The notes under the pieces are model-generated. The model did not search any database. It saw only the letters and a list, made by a program, of their open reading frames with translations, and had not been told where the DNA came from. Position numbers and translations under genes: made by a program. A stretch of DNA of 64,000 nt, from assembly GCA_902789345.1 (NCBI GenBank), contig CADANT010000002.1, forward strand, positions 47,222 to 111,221. The letters are read 5' to 3'. The DNA comes from an uncultured Ruminococcus sp. GTDB taxonomy: Bacteria > Bacillota > Clostridia > Oscillospirales > Acutalibacteraceae. Each line of letters begins with the position of its first letter. The stretch's first letter is position 1. Positions 25,340-34,051 of this stretch are shown piece after piece.

Positions 25340-26488
25340 ATGGTAAATGAGAATTTTGAAATAACTGTAGAGCAGTTAAAAAATATGTCTGAAAATGAAT
25401 ACAGGGTAATTGACATAAGAGATGAAATTTCCTTTGACTACGGCAATATTCCCAGCTCGTTTAATATTCCGTACAACAAAATAAAAGAGGGCGACTGCCG
25501 GTTACCAACAGATAAAAGGTTGGTTATTTGCTGTAAAAGCGGCTTAATAAGCGACGAAATTGCACAGTGCCTTAGGGATAAGGGCTATAGTGCCGTTAAT
25601 TTGGCAGGGGGCCACTACAGCTGGCTAAAGGAAAAGTTTATTGACGACGACTACGCCGCCGATGTGGAAAAAAGCATACGAAAAAAGTTCAGCAAAACTA
25701 TATGGAGCCGCTTTACCGCCGCCATTGTGGAATATCAGCTGGTACAGCCAAATGACAAAATAGCCGTGTGTATTTCCGGCGGAAAAGACTCTATGCTTAT
25801 GGCAAAGCTGTTTCAGGAATTGAAGCGGCACAATAAATTCCCTTTTGAGGTTGTTTACTTAGTTATGGACCCGGGCTACAGTCCCGAAAACAGAAGCGTT
25901 ATTGAAAACAACGCCAAAAAGCTTTCTATACCTATTACGGTTTTTGAAAGCAATATATTTGAATCTGTATACAATGTAAAGAAATATCCCTGTTACCTGT
26001 GTGCTAGAATGCGCAGAGGTTACCTTTACAAAAAAGCAAAAGAGCTTGGCTGTAATAAAATTGCACTGGGACACCATTATGACGATGTAATTGAAACAAT
26101 TCTTATGGGTATGCTGTACGGAGGTCAGGTACAAACAATGATGCCAAAGCTTCACAGCACCAATTATGAGGGTATGGAGCTTATACGCCCGTTGTACCTT
26201 GTAAGAGAGGACGACATAAAGCGTTGGAGAGATTACAACAAGCTAAACTTTATTCAGTGTGCCTGCTGGTTTACCGACACCTGCTCGGTCGACGGCTCCG
26301 GCAACACAGGTAAACGTCAGGAAATAAAACAGCTTATTAAAAGGCTGAAAAAAATAAACCCTCAAATAGAAAGCAACATTTTTCGCAGTGTAGAAAATGT
26401 AAATTTAGACACAATTATTTCCTACAAGAAAGGCAGTAAAAAGCACCATTTCCTTGATGATTACGATATTCAAATGAATGAAGAATAA
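25340..26488 (+). CDS. ttcA: Rhodanese domain fused to TtcA-like tRNA thiolation ATPase
   Basis: 382 residues. Residues 5-100 are a rhodanese domain with active-site loop CKSGLIS (catalytic C65), able to carry a persulfide. Residues 125-360 are a PP-loop ATPase: SGGKDS (146-151), the CxxC pair C218/C221 in PCYLCARMRRG, GHHYDDVIET (244-253) and QCACW (C307/C309), matching TtcA, which binds an Fe-S cluster and makes 2-thiocytidine at tRNA position 32. The fusion suggests that the N-terminal domain hands sulfur to the thiolation site. The tRNA position modified is inferred from family. Confidence 0.85.
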   Translation: MVNENFEITVEQLKNMSENEYRVIDIRDEISFDYGNIPSSFNIPYNKIKEGDCRLPTDKRLVICCKSGLISDEIAQCLRDKGYSAVNLAGGHYSWLKEKFIDDDYAADVEKSIRKKFSKTIWSRFTAAIVEYQLVQPNDKIAVCISGGKDSMLMAKLFQELKRHNKFPFEVVYLVMDPGYSPENRSVIENNAKKLSIPITVFESNIFESVYNVKKYPCYLCARMRRGYLYKKAKELGCNKIALGHHYDDVIETILMGMLYGGQVQTMMPKLHSTNYEGMELIRPLYLVREDDIKRWRDYNKLNFIQCACWFTDTCSVDGSGNTGKRQEIKQLIKRLKKINPQIESNIFRSVENVNLDTIISYKKGSKKHHFLDDYDIQMNEE

Positions 26489-26510
26489 AATCACAAATAA
26501 TATAACAAAA

Positions 26511-26562
26511 AACAATTCCCGAAAAGGCAGAGTATTATCTGCCCTTCGGGAATTGTTTTTTT
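26511..26562. terminator. Bidirectional terminator between ttcA-like and CAP genes
   Basis: Long stem AACAATTCCCGAA/TTCGGGAATTGTT with inner GGCAGA/TCTGCC; T-runs follow on both strands (TTTTTTT on plus, TTTTTTG on minus). Confidence 0.9.
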
Positions 26563-26612
26563 AATGGGTTATAAGCAAATATTCATAAAAATAAATTGTC
26601 TGTTAAAGTTTG

Positions 26613-27377
26613 TTAGCCGATAAACATTTGCGTCCAGTAGTTACCGTCTGCCACATAGCCTACGCCTATTTCTGTAAATGAAGATTTCAGAATGTTTTCA
26701 CGGTGTCCCTCTGAATTCATCCAGCCTGCTACAACAGCCTCAGGTGTAGCGTAGCCCTTAGCTATATTTTCACCTGCTGTTTTGTAGCTGATGCCAAAAG
26801 ACTTCATCATATCAAAAGGACTTCCGTATGTAGGAGTGGTGTGTGAGAAATAACCCTTGTCCTTCATATCCTGTGACCTAATTCTGGCAACATTTGAAAG
26901 CTCTGTATTAAGAGTCAGCGGACTAAGACCGTTGGAGCTTCTTGCCTCGTTTACAAGCTCTACAACTCTTTTTTCATACTCAGAAACAGTCTGGCTGTTG
27001 TTTGAATCGCTTGGAGGTGTAGTAGGAGCTGTCGGCTCTGTTGGCTGTGGGTTAGTTGGCGCTGTAGGAGCAGTTGGCTCTGTTGGCTGTGGAGTGGTTG
27101 GCAGTGTTATGCTGTCGTCACACTCACCGTTACCAAGACCGGCGCAGTAGTCTAAATAGTCCTGCAGGCAGTCAAATTTGCTTAAAATATCCTTTAAGCA
27201 GTCCGGGTCATTCATTACAATATTTTCAGCCGGGTTGTCAGTTGAACAGCCTGAAGAATATGCATAAACCTTTACATTGCTGTCTGTAAGGTCTACGGCT
27301 GAGGCTGACACTGCACCTATTGTACCAACCATAATTACGGATAATGCTGTGGCAAAGTGTTTTTTAATATTTTTCAT
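26613..27377 (-). CDS. Secreted CAP/SCP-domain protein with Pro/Thr-rich linker
   Basis: 254 residues: signal peptide (1-28, cleavage after ASA), a Cys-containing segment (30-92), a linker of PTEPTAPT-type repeats (about 93-125), and a C-terminal CAP domain (about 135-254). The domain shows the family's GYFSHTTP, AGENIA and SEGHRENIL motifs, whose His and Glu residues line the conserved cavity. Bacterial YkwD-like CAP proteins are extracellular and of unclear activity. The linker resembles that of the BspA-like protein at 42.8-44 kb, suggesting a shared surface style. Monocistronic, convergent with the ttcA-like gene. Confidence 0.88.
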   Translation of the reverse strand: MKNIKKHFATALSVIMVGTIGAVSASAVDLTDSNVKVYAYSSGCSTDNPAENIVMNDPDCLKDILSKFDCLQDYLDYCAGLGNGECDDSITLPTTPQPTEPTAPTAPTNPQPTEPTAPTTPPSDSNNSQTVSEYEKRVVELVNEARSSNGLSPLTLNTELSNVARIRSQDMKDKGYFSHTTPTYGSPFDMMKSFGISYKTAGENIAKGYATPEAVVAGWMNSEGHRENILKSSFTEIGVGYVADGNYWTQMFIG

Positions 27378-27589
27378 ATGAAAACTCCTTTGTATAATTT
27401 TTTTGCAGTATTGCCTGTCTGCAAGAAAATAATAACCTAATTAAGCAGAGTATTCAATGCAAAACATATTCCATTAATGGATATTATTACAGAGTTGTAA
27501 CATATTTTGATAAAACAACCAGCTTTTCAATTTTTTTCTTTACTGAATTGTAGACTTTAACAAACTATATGCTTAAATATAAATTACTC

Positions 27590-27618
27590 TTGACATTTAT
27601 ATCCTGTAGATATACAAT
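27590..27618 (+). promoter_or_regulatory. Promoter of the sulfate-transport operon
   Basis: Consensus -35 TTGACA (27590-27595), 17-nt spacer, -10 TACAAT (27613-27618). Between it and the leader ORF lie TAGGTA (27655-27660) and TACCTA (27671-27676) as an inverted repeat, with another ATAGGTAT just before; these are candidate binding sites for a sulfur regulator. The stretch 27378-27589 upstream is AT-rich without recognisable features. Confidence 0.7.
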
Positions 27619-27704
27619 AGCTAACAACAAGGCATAGTAAAAAGATAGGTATTATAGGTAATCAAAAAAATACCTAATACACTTTCACAAAAAGGGTGGT
27701 ACTT

Positions 27705-27803
27705 ATGAACAGCACATACAAAAGCATAAGTTACTACGCTGTACGGTACAGCATAGTTAAAAACAGAGTATATACCTCATGCGGCGGCAAGGCCTTTTGT
27801 TGA
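27705..27803 (+). CDS. 32-codon leader ORF ending in Cys-stop, upstream of sulfate transporter
   Basis: ATG at 27705 is preceded by a good ribosome site (AAAGGGTGG, 5-nt spacing) and the frame ends at TGA 27801-27803. The peptide is Tyr- and Ser-rich (SISYYAVRYS), basic in the middle, and ends TSCGGKAFC; the last sense codon is Cys. It lies inside the leader of the sulfate operon, 60 nt before the binding-protein gene, downstream of a strong promoter. No signal peptide or membrane segment. It is most likely a regulatory leader peptide read out by cysteine availability; no strong terminator follows, so control could be translational. Not a family I can name. Confidence 0.6.
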   Translation: MNSTYKSISYYAVRYSIVKNRVYTSCGGKAFC

Positions 27804-27863
27804 TTTCTATATTCATATTTATAGGCTAAGCAGAAATAAAAAATCAGAATCGAGGTTATACAA

Positions 27864-28907
27864 ATGAAAAATAAATCAGTTAAAAAAATATTAGCGTCTG
27901 TACTTGCATTATCTGTAATAGGTGTATCTGCCCTGGCTTTTGCAGGCTGCCAGAAAGCAGACACATCAAACGATTCCAAGGTTAAAATTACCAATGTGTC
28001 TTATGACCCTACCAGAGAGCTTTACGAGTCGTACAACAAGGCATTTGCAAAGCACTGGAAAGAAAAAACAGGACAAGAGGTTGAGGTTACGCAGTCCCAC
28101 GGCGGCTCAGGCAAGCAGGCCCTTGAGGTTGCAAACGGACTTGAAGCAGATGTTGTTACCCTTGCCCTCGAGTACGATGTAAACGCTGTGCGTGACGCAG
28201 GACTTATAGAGGACGGCTGGGTAAGCGAGTTTGACAACGATTCGTCACCATACACCTCTACCATCGTTTTCCTTGTAAGAAAGGGCAATCCTAAAAACAT
28301 AAAGGACTGGGACGATTTGGTTAAAAGCGGCGTAGGCGTAATTACCCCAAACCCGAAAACCTCAGGCGGCGCAAGATGGAACTACCTGGCGGCGTGGGCA
28401 TATGCCGACAAAAAATACAACGGCGACGAAAGCAAAATAGAGGACTTTGTTAAAAAGCTGTATAAAAATGTACTGGTGCTTGACTCCGGTGCAAGAGGCG
28501 CTACAACCTCATTTGTAGAAAACGGTCAGGGCGATGTTCTTCTTGCCTGGGAAAATGAGGCGTATTTGTCGCTAAAGGATTATCCAAACGATTATGAAAT
28601 TATTACCCCCAGCATAAGTATTCTTGCACAGCCTTCTGTAGCTGTTGTGGATTCTGTAGTAGATGATCGAGGCACAAGAAAGGTTGCAACGGAATATTTA
28701 CAGTATCTGTACAGTGACGAGGCGCAGAAAATAGCCGCAGAAAATTACTACAGACCTTACAACAAGGACATTCTAAAACAATACTCAAATGTATTTGACC
28801 TAGACATTAACCTTGTTACCATAAAGGACTTTGGCGGCTGGGACAATGCCCAGAAAACACATTTTGCCGACGGCGGCGTGTTTGACAAAATTTACGAGGG
28901 TAAATAA
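27864..28907 (+). CDS. sbp: Sulfate/thiosulfate ABC transporter substrate-binding lipoprotein
   Basis: 347 residues with a lipoprotein signal (Cys at 29, AGC). The Sbp/CysP family signatures are present: [12 protein letters not shown] (about 78-90), ALEYDVNAV, and [16 protein letters not shown] (about 153-168), which bind the anion. First structural gene of the operon with two permeases and an ATPase. A 13-bp hairpin follows the stop, which may protect the mRNA end or reduce read-through into the permease genes. Confidence 0.95.
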   Translation: MKNKSVKKILASVLALSVIGVSALAFAGCQKADTSNDSKVKITNVSYDPTRELYESYNKAFAKHWKEKTGQEVEVTQSHGGSGKQALEVANGLEADVVTLALEYDVNAVRDAGLIEDGWVSEFDNDSSPYTSTIVFLVRKGNPKNIKDWDDLVKSGVGVITPNPKTSGGARWNYLAAWAYADKKYNGDESKIEDFVKKLYKNVLVLDSGARGATTSFVENGQGDVLLAWENEAYLSLKDYPNDYEIITPSISILAQPSVAVVDSVVDDRGTRKVATEYLQYLYSDEAQKIAAENYYRPYNKDILKQYSNVFDLDINLVTIKDFGGWDNAQKTHFADGGVFDKIYEGK

Positions 28908-28929
28908 TTAAAAATTACTAAACCGCATT

Positions 28930-28967
28930 GGTGTTCAGCTGATAATACAACAGTCAGTTGAACACCG
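28930..28967 (+). terminator. Intercistronic hairpin after the sulfate-binding protein gene
   Basis: 13-bp stem (28930-28942 with 28954-28966, one wobble) followed by GTGCTTTT. The T-tract is poor, so it probably acts as partial terminator or mRNA-stabilising hairpin, letting the binding protein be made in excess. Confidence 0.6.
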
Positions 28968-29010
28968 TGCTTTTAGGAAGCAATCAGAATAAAGAAATCA
29001 GGTGTAAACA

Positions 29011-29850
29011 GTGAAAAAAAGAAAAAAGACAAAAAGAGTTATTCCGTATTTTGGGCTGTCTATGGGCGTTACAATATCAATGCTAAGCGTGATTGTTCTT
29101 ATTCCACTTGCTTCTCTTGTAATATATACAGCGCAAATGAGCTGGCAGGACATATGGGAGGCCATAACCCGAAGCCGAGTAATGGCAAGCTACAGGGTCA
29201 GCTTTTTAACAGCCCTTGCAGCATCTGCAATAAACGCCGTTATGGGTGTTATTCTGGCTTGGGTGCTTGTACGGTACAAGTTCCCGTTTAAAAGAATTTT
29301 AGACGGTATGATAGAATTGCCCTTTGCCCTGCCTACAGCGGTTGCGGGCATTGCTCTTACATCACTTACAGCCGACACCGGCATTATAGGCGGCTTTTTT
29401 TCAAAGCTGGGCATAAGCATAGCCTACACCCCTATAGGCATTACAGTAGCGTTGGTATTTATAGGCATACCTTTTGTAGTGCGTGCGGTACAGCCTGTGC
29501 TTGAAAAGCTGGACCCTGTTTATGAAGAGGCGGCCGGTGTTATGGGTGCAAGCCGAGTAAGAATATTTTGGAAGATAATATTTCCGGAAATACTGCCCTC
29601 TGTATTAACAGGCTTTGGGCTTGCCTTTGGCAGATGCTTAGGCGAATACGGCTCGGTAGTGTTTATAGCCGGCAACAAGCCCTTTGAAACCGAAATTACA
29701 CCACTTGTAATTATGTCGGAGCTTCAGGAGTACGACTATGCCAGCGCTACGGCAATAGCCTTGGTAATGCTTGTTGCGTCATTCCTTGTACTGTTCCTGG
29801 TTAATTTGGTACAGGCAAGAAACACAAAAATATTAACAGGAGGAAGATAA
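29011..29850 (+). CDS. cysT: Sulfate ABC transporter permease CysT
   Basis: 279 residues with six membrane helices and a binding-protein-dependent transport (EAA) loop EEAAGVMGASRVRIFWKIIFPEILP at about 173-197. PFALPTAVAGIALT is the CysT/CysU signature. Followed immediately by cysW; the stop codon at 29848-29850 is one base from the cysW start, with AGGAGG in the last codons. Confidence 0.94.
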   Translation: MKKRKKTKRVIPYFGLSMGVTISMLSVIVLIPLASLVIYTAQMSWQDIWEAITRSRVMASYRVSFLTALAASAINAVMGVILAWVLVRYKFPFKRILDGMIELPFALPTAVAGIALTSLTADTGIIGGFFSKLGISIAYTPIGITVALVFIGIPFVVRAVQPVLEKLDPVYEEAAGVMGASRVRIFWKIIFPEILPSVLTGFGLAFGRCLGEYGSVVFIAGNKPFETEITPLVIMSELQEYDYASATAIALVMLVASFLVLFLVNLVQARNTKILTGGR

Positions 29851-29851
29851 A

Positions 29852-30673
29852 ATGCACGAAGAAACAAAAGGCTCAAAAATATTAAAATGGATTCTTATAG
29901 GCGTAAGTCTGCTGTTTGTTGTACTAATGCTTGTACTTCCCCTTGTTACTGTAATAACCGAGGCGTTAAAAAGCGGCTGGCAGGTATTTTGGCAGGCAGT
30001 AAGCGACGAGTACACGGTAGACGCAATTTTGCTTACACTGGAGGCAACGGGCTTTGCAGTGCTTATAAACACAGTTTTTGGCGTGTTTGCCGCCTGGGCT
30101 ATAACCAAATTCAGGTTTAAGGGCAAAAAACTGCTGACAACACTTATAGACCTGCCTGTTACGGTTTCCCCTGTAATTGCCGGACTTATATTTGTACTTA
30201 CCTTTGGCAGACAAAGCCCCCTCTACCCTGTTTTGCAGGCGCTTGACATAAAGATTATTTTTGCCGTACCGGGCATTATATTGGCTACTGTATTTGTAAC
30301 CTTTCCTTTCATTTCAAGAGAGCTTATTCCTGTGTTGGAATCTCAGGGTACAGACGAAGAGGAGGCCGCCGCACTTATGGGGGCAAAAGGTACGACTATT
30401 TTCAGAAAAATTACCTTTCCGCATATAAAGTGGGCGTTTTTATACGGCGTAGTTTTATGCGCCGCCAGAGCTATGGGAGAGTTTGGCGCTGTTTCGGTTA
30501 TTTCGGGACATTTAAGGGGCAAAACAAACACCCTGCCGTTACATGTGGAAATTTTGTTTAACGAGTTTAAGTATGTTCCCGCCTTTGCGGTATCAGCCAT
30601 ACTTGTAATAATGGCTGTGGTTATTTTGATTATCAGAAGTGTGGTTGAATACAAAGGAAAGAAGGAATCGTAA
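29852..30673 (+). CDS. cysW: Sulfate ABC transporter permease CysW
   Basis: 273 residues, six membrane helices, partner of CysT. The EAA loop reads EEEAAALMGAKGTTIFRKITFPHIK (about 168-192). DLPVTVSPVIAGLIF and ARAMGEFGAVSVISGHLRG are typical of CysW. Start and stop overlap the neighbours (cysA begins within the TAATG junction), showing tight coupling. Confidence 0.94.
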   Translation: MHEETKGSKILKWILIGVSLLFVVLMLVLPLVTVITEALKSGWQVFWQAVSDEYTVDAILLTLEATGFAVLINTVFGVFAAWAITKFRFKGKKLLTTLIDLPVTVSPVIAGLIFVLTFGRQSPLYPVLQALDIKIIFAVPGIILATVFVTFPFISRELIPVLESQGTDEEEAAALMGAKGTTIFRKITFPHIKWAFLYGVVLCAARAMGEFGAVSVISGHLRGKTNTLPLHVEILFNEFKYVPAFAVSAILVIMAVVILIIRSVVEYKGKKES

Positions 30674-31731
30674 TGTATGTTGAGCTGAATAATATAAACA
30701 AAACCTTTGGTGACTACAAGGCTTCTGACAATGTAAGCTTTGGCATAGAAAAGGGTAAGCTTATAGGTCTGCTGGGACCGTCGGGCAGTGGCAAAACAAC
30801 TATTCTAAGAATGATAGCCGGACTTGAAACCCCCGACAGCGGAGAAATTGTAATAGACGGCAAGGTGGTAAACAATATACCGGCAAGCAAAAGAGGCATT
30901 GGCTTTGTGTTTCAAAACTATGCACTATTTAGGTATATGAATGTTTTTGACAATATTGCCTTTGGTCTTACAGTTCAGAAAAAGGACAAAAAGTTTATTA
31001 AAGAAAGAGTAAATAGTCTTATAGAGCTGATTGGTCTAAAGGGGCTTGAAAAGCGCTACCCAAGCCAGCTTTCGGGCGGACAAAAGCAAAGAGTTGCCTT
31101 TGCAAGAGCACTGGCACCAAACCCTAACCTATTGCTTTTGGACGAGCCCTTTGCCGCTATAGACGCAAAGGTAAGGCAGGAGCTTCGCTCGTGGCTAAAG
31201 GAAATGATAGAAGAATTGGGTGTAACAAGTATATTTGTAACCCACGACCAAGATGAGGCTATAGAGGTGGCCGACGAGATAATTATAACCAACAAAGGCA
31301 GAATTGAACAGATAGGCACACCTTTGGAGATATACCAAAAGCCTACAACCGCATTTTCAGCCGCATTTTTCGGTCAAACAACTGTACTTGACGATTACAC
31401 AAAGTTTAAAACCTTTGAGGTTATTAATGACGCTGACAAGGCTATAGTAAGGCCTGAATTTGTAAAAATAACAAAGCTGAACGAAACCTGCGAGCAAAAG
31501 GCATCTGTTTCTGTTGGAGAGGTTGTTAAAACCGCCTTTAGAGGAAACAAAATTGAAGTTACCGTTAAATGTGACGGCGGCACAATAAACGCTGTAAGAG
31601 GTCTGGAGGAGCCTGCCGTAACTGTAGGCGAAAAGGTAAATGTGTTCCTGTACAGGCTATTTGTTACAAAGGGCAATCAGGCGTTTATACTGGAAAACAA
31701 ATCTCTAAGCGAGGAATTTGTGATTATTTAA
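30673..31731 (+). CDS. cysA: Sulfate ABC transporter ATPase CysA
   Basis: 352 residues. Walker A GPSGSGKTT (35-43), signature LSGGQ (133-137), Walker B LLLLDEP (153-159) and the switch His in VTHDQDEA; the C-terminal part is a TOBE-type regulatory domain. It powers sulfate/thiosulfate import together with the three preceding gene products. Last gene of the operon before a strong terminator. Confidence 0.94.
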   Translation: MYVELNNINKTFGDYKASDNVSFGIEKGKLIGLLGPSGSGKTTILRMIAGLETPDSGEIVIDGKVVNNIPASKRGIGFVFQNYALFRYMNVFDNIAFGLTVQKKDKKFIKERVNSLIELIGLKGLEKRYPSQLSGGQKQRVAFARALAPNPNLLLLDEPFAAIDAKVRQELRSWLKEMIEELGVTSIFVTHDQDEAIEVADEIIITNKGRIEQIGTPLEIYQKPTTAFSAAFFGQTTVLDDYTKFKTFEVINDADKAIVRPEFVKITKLNETCEQKASVSVGEVVKTAFRGNKIEVTVKCDGGTINAVRGLEEPAVTVGEKVNVFLYRLFVTKGNQAFILENKSLSEEFVII

Positions 31732-31763
31732 TATTAACAAAATTTGCTGAATTTTCATAAAAC

Positions 31764-31806
31764 AACAGCTCCCACACAGAATTTACTGTAAGTGGGAGCT
31801 GTTTAT
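31764..31806. terminator. Bidirectional terminator between cysA and the M18 peptidase gene
   Basis: ACAGCTCCCAC (31765-31775) pairs with GTGGGAGCTGT (31792-31802); T-rich tracts follow on both strands. Confidence 0.88.
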
Positions 31807-31863
31807 TTATCTGTTATTATTTCATTTGATATTGTCTGTTAAACAAGCAATACCAAATTTATT

Positions 31864-33267
31864 TTATTCAAAAAACGCACAGAAAGCACGGTATGCCATA
31901 TACAGGTCTACCTTTGATATAATTTCCATAGGAGCGTGCATTGAAAGTACAGGCACACCCAGGTCTACTACATCTACATTCAGGTTTGCTACATATTTTG
32001 CGATGGTACCGCCGCCGCCGCCGTCAACCTTGCCAAGCTCGCCTGACTGCCACAGTACATTTTCACGCTGAAGCATACTGCGTATTTCGGCCATATACTC
32101 GGCAGATGCGTCTGAAGTACCGTACTTGCCGCCGCTGCCTGTGTACTTTGTAATAACAACGCCGTTGTTAATATAGGAGCTGTTGTTTGCCTCGTATGCG
32201 CTTGCATAGGTTGGGTCAAAAGCTGCGTTTACATCGGCAGACAGGCACTTGCTGTTGTTAAGTGCAACATAGCCCTTTACGCCCTGTGCGTCTGCAAGCT
32301 CATTAATAAAATGCTCCATAAAGGCAGACTGCATACCTGTGTTGCCGTCACTGCCTGTTTCTTCCTTGTCAACAAGCAGTGTAACTGCTGTATATTCAGG
32401 TGTTTTTGCGTCTACAGCCGCCATTAGCGCCGGGTAAGCGCACACCTTGTCGTCGTGTCCGTAAGCGCCTATCATACTTCTGTCAAAGCCAATATCTCTT
32501 GCCTGGAATGCCGGTACAAGAGTAAGCTCTGCCGACAAGAAATCCTCCTCGGCAATGCCGTATTTTTCAAAAAGTATGTTTAGAATGTTCAGCTTTACAA
32601 GCTCTGCCTCATCGTCATTGCTAAAAGGTCTGCTTCCTATAAGAACATTTAGGTCTTCACCTGTAAAAGCCTTGCTCATTGGCTTTGTTACCTGCTGTTG
32701 TGCCAAATGCGGCAAAAGGTCTGTTACGCAGAAGCATGGCTCGTCAGTATTTTCACCGATTATAACATCCTTGCAGCTGCCGTCCTTAAAGGCTACTACA
32801 CCGTGAAGAGCCAACGGAATAGCTGTCCACTGGTATTTTTTTATACCGCCGTAGTAATGTGTTTTAAACAGGGCAAGGTCGTTTGCCTCGTACAACGGGT
32901 TTGGCTTTAGGTCAAGCCTTGGAGAGTCTATATGGGCAATAGCCAAACGCACGCCCTTGTCAACCTTTTGTTTGCCGAAAACAGTCAGCAAAATATTTTT
33001 GCCTCTGTTTACAACATAAGCTCTGTCACCCGGTTTGTACTGCTTTGTGCTGTCATAAGGTGTAAAGCCGTTTGCCTCCGCAATTTTTACAGAAGTAGCT
33101 ACTGCCTCACGCTCTACCTTTGCGTGGTTTAAAAATTCTACATAGCCCTTGCTAAATTCGTCAGCCTTTGCCACCTCGTCGGCAGAAAGCTTTTTAATGC
33201 CGTTGCTTTTGTTTACAAACAGCTTTTCTTTCAGCTGTGCAGCAGCTGATTTTTCTTGTTTTTCCAT
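31864..33267 (-). CDS. M18-family metalloaminopeptidase
   Basis: 467 residues, typical of aspartyl aminopeptidase-like M18 enzymes, which remove N-terminal residues using two metal ions. Conserved metal-binding and catalytic segments are seen: AHIDSPRLDLKP (H112), DKEETGSDGNTG (about 298-309) and the C-terminal SMHAPMEIISKVD. The protein begins with a charged region and lacks a signal peptide, so it acts in the cytoplasm. Seventy nt separate it from the transglycosylase gene upstream, so it may be the last gene of the prfA operon. Confidence 0.9.
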   Translation of the reverse strand: MEKQEKSAAAQLKEKLFVNKSNGIKKLSADEVAKADEFSKGYVEFLNHAKVEREAVATSVKIAEANGFTPYDSTKQYKPGDRAYVVNRGKNILLTVFGKQKVDKGVRLAIAHIDSPRLDLKPNPLYEANDLALFKTHYYGGIKKYQWTAIPLALHGVVAFKDGSCKDVIIGENTDEPCFCVTDLLPHLAQQQVTKPMSKAFTGEDLNVLIGSRPFSNDDEAELVKLNILNILFEKYGIAEEDFLSAELTLVPAFQARDIGFDRSMIGAYGHDDKVCAYPALMAAVDAKTPEYTAVTLLVDKEETGSDGNTGMQSAFMEHFINELADAQGVKGYVALNNSKCLSADVNAAFDPTYASAYEANNSSYINNGVVITKYTGSGGKYGTSDASAEYMAEIRSMLQRENVLWQSGELGKVDGGGGGTIAKYVANLNVDVVDLGVPVLSMHAPMEIISKVDLYMAYRAFCAFFE

Positions 33268-33337
33268 ACTGAAATTCTTCCTTTCATTTTTATTTGCAAT
33301 CTATTAAAGCAATGCATTTTTTGCAATGCACCGCTTA

Positions 33338-34051
33338 TTAATCTCCGCTTTCTGTAGCGGAGTTAGTCGCCTGTGTACTTTCTTCGTTATTATTGCCATT
33401 GCTGTTATAATAATTCTTTGCCCACTCCACCTTTTCAACATAGGCCTCGGTTTCGGGGTACGGTATGCGTGACAGTGCTTTTCCGTCGCTTGAATATTCG
33501 CTGTTTTCAAGCCAACTGTCTACAGCGCCAAAGCCGGCATTATATGCGGCTACCGCTGTTTCCTCTACGCTGTACTTCTCCATAAGAAAATGTAAAAAAA
33601 TACAGCCGTACTGAATGTTAATTTCAGGGTCATAAAGGCTTTCCGAGGTCATTGTAACCTCGCCGTATTTATAATTTTGAAGCCACTCAAAGGTTTCGGG
33701 CATTAACTGCATAAGTCCCAGGGCACCTGCTCCTGAGCCGGCGTCCGGGTTAAAATTGCTTTCGGTTTTTATTATAGCAAACACCAAGTTAGGCTCAAGA
33801 CTGTATTCTGCGGCATACTTGTAAACATATTCGTCATAGTCGTTTGGGTGCATAGCCTCGCCCAGCTTTTTGTTTGAATTTACAAACAGCACAATAACGC
33901 CTGTAAGCAATGCCGCCGCCAGCACAACCGTTACAATAACAGCCACTACTGCACCGCCGTTGTACCTGCGCTTTCGTTTTTTTGCTGTAATAAAATCACC
34001 CCCTGCAAAGCCTGTTAAAAAGACTGTCAACCTCTTTTTGAATTTCTTCAA
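33338..34051 (-). CDS. Membrane-anchored lytic transglycosylase (SLT domain)
   Basis: The only conventional start is TTG at 34051, which gives 237 residues, overlaps coaE by 56 nt and has a weak ribosome site. A near-perfect Shine-Dalgarno (AGGGGGTGAT) overlapping the coaE stop sits 7 nt before an ATT codon at 33991, which may be the real start (217 residues). Counting from the TTG: basic segment, membrane anchor (34-57), then an SLT domain with catalytic Glu97 in IIKTESNF, GALGLMQLMPET (109-120) and AYNAGFGAVDSW. It cleaves peptidoglycan glycan strands with anhydro-sugar formation. C-terminal tail is Asn/Ser/Glu-rich. Confidence 0.87.
   Translation of the reverse strand: MKKFKKRLTVFLTGFAGGDFITAKKRKRRYNGGAVVAVIVTVVLAAALLTGVIVLFVNSNKKLGEAMHPNDYDEYVYKYAAEYSLEPNLVFAIIKTESNFNPDAGSGAGALGLMQLMPETFEWLQNYKYGEVTMTSESLYDPEINIQYGCIFLHFLMEKYSVEETAVAAYNAGFGAVDSWLENSEYSSDGKALSRIPYPETEAYVEKVEWAKNYYNSNGNNNEESTQATNSATESGD

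Noticed and set aside
27705..27803. Leader ORF as a RiPP precursor
   Set aside because: No maturase, protease or exporter gene is adjacent; the neighbours are only sulfate transport genes, so a regulatory leader is more likely.
27734..27994. Minus-strand 86-codon ORF opposite the sulfate leader
   Set aside because: Overlaps the leader ORF and the signal peptide of the binding protein; no ribosome site or recognisable family.
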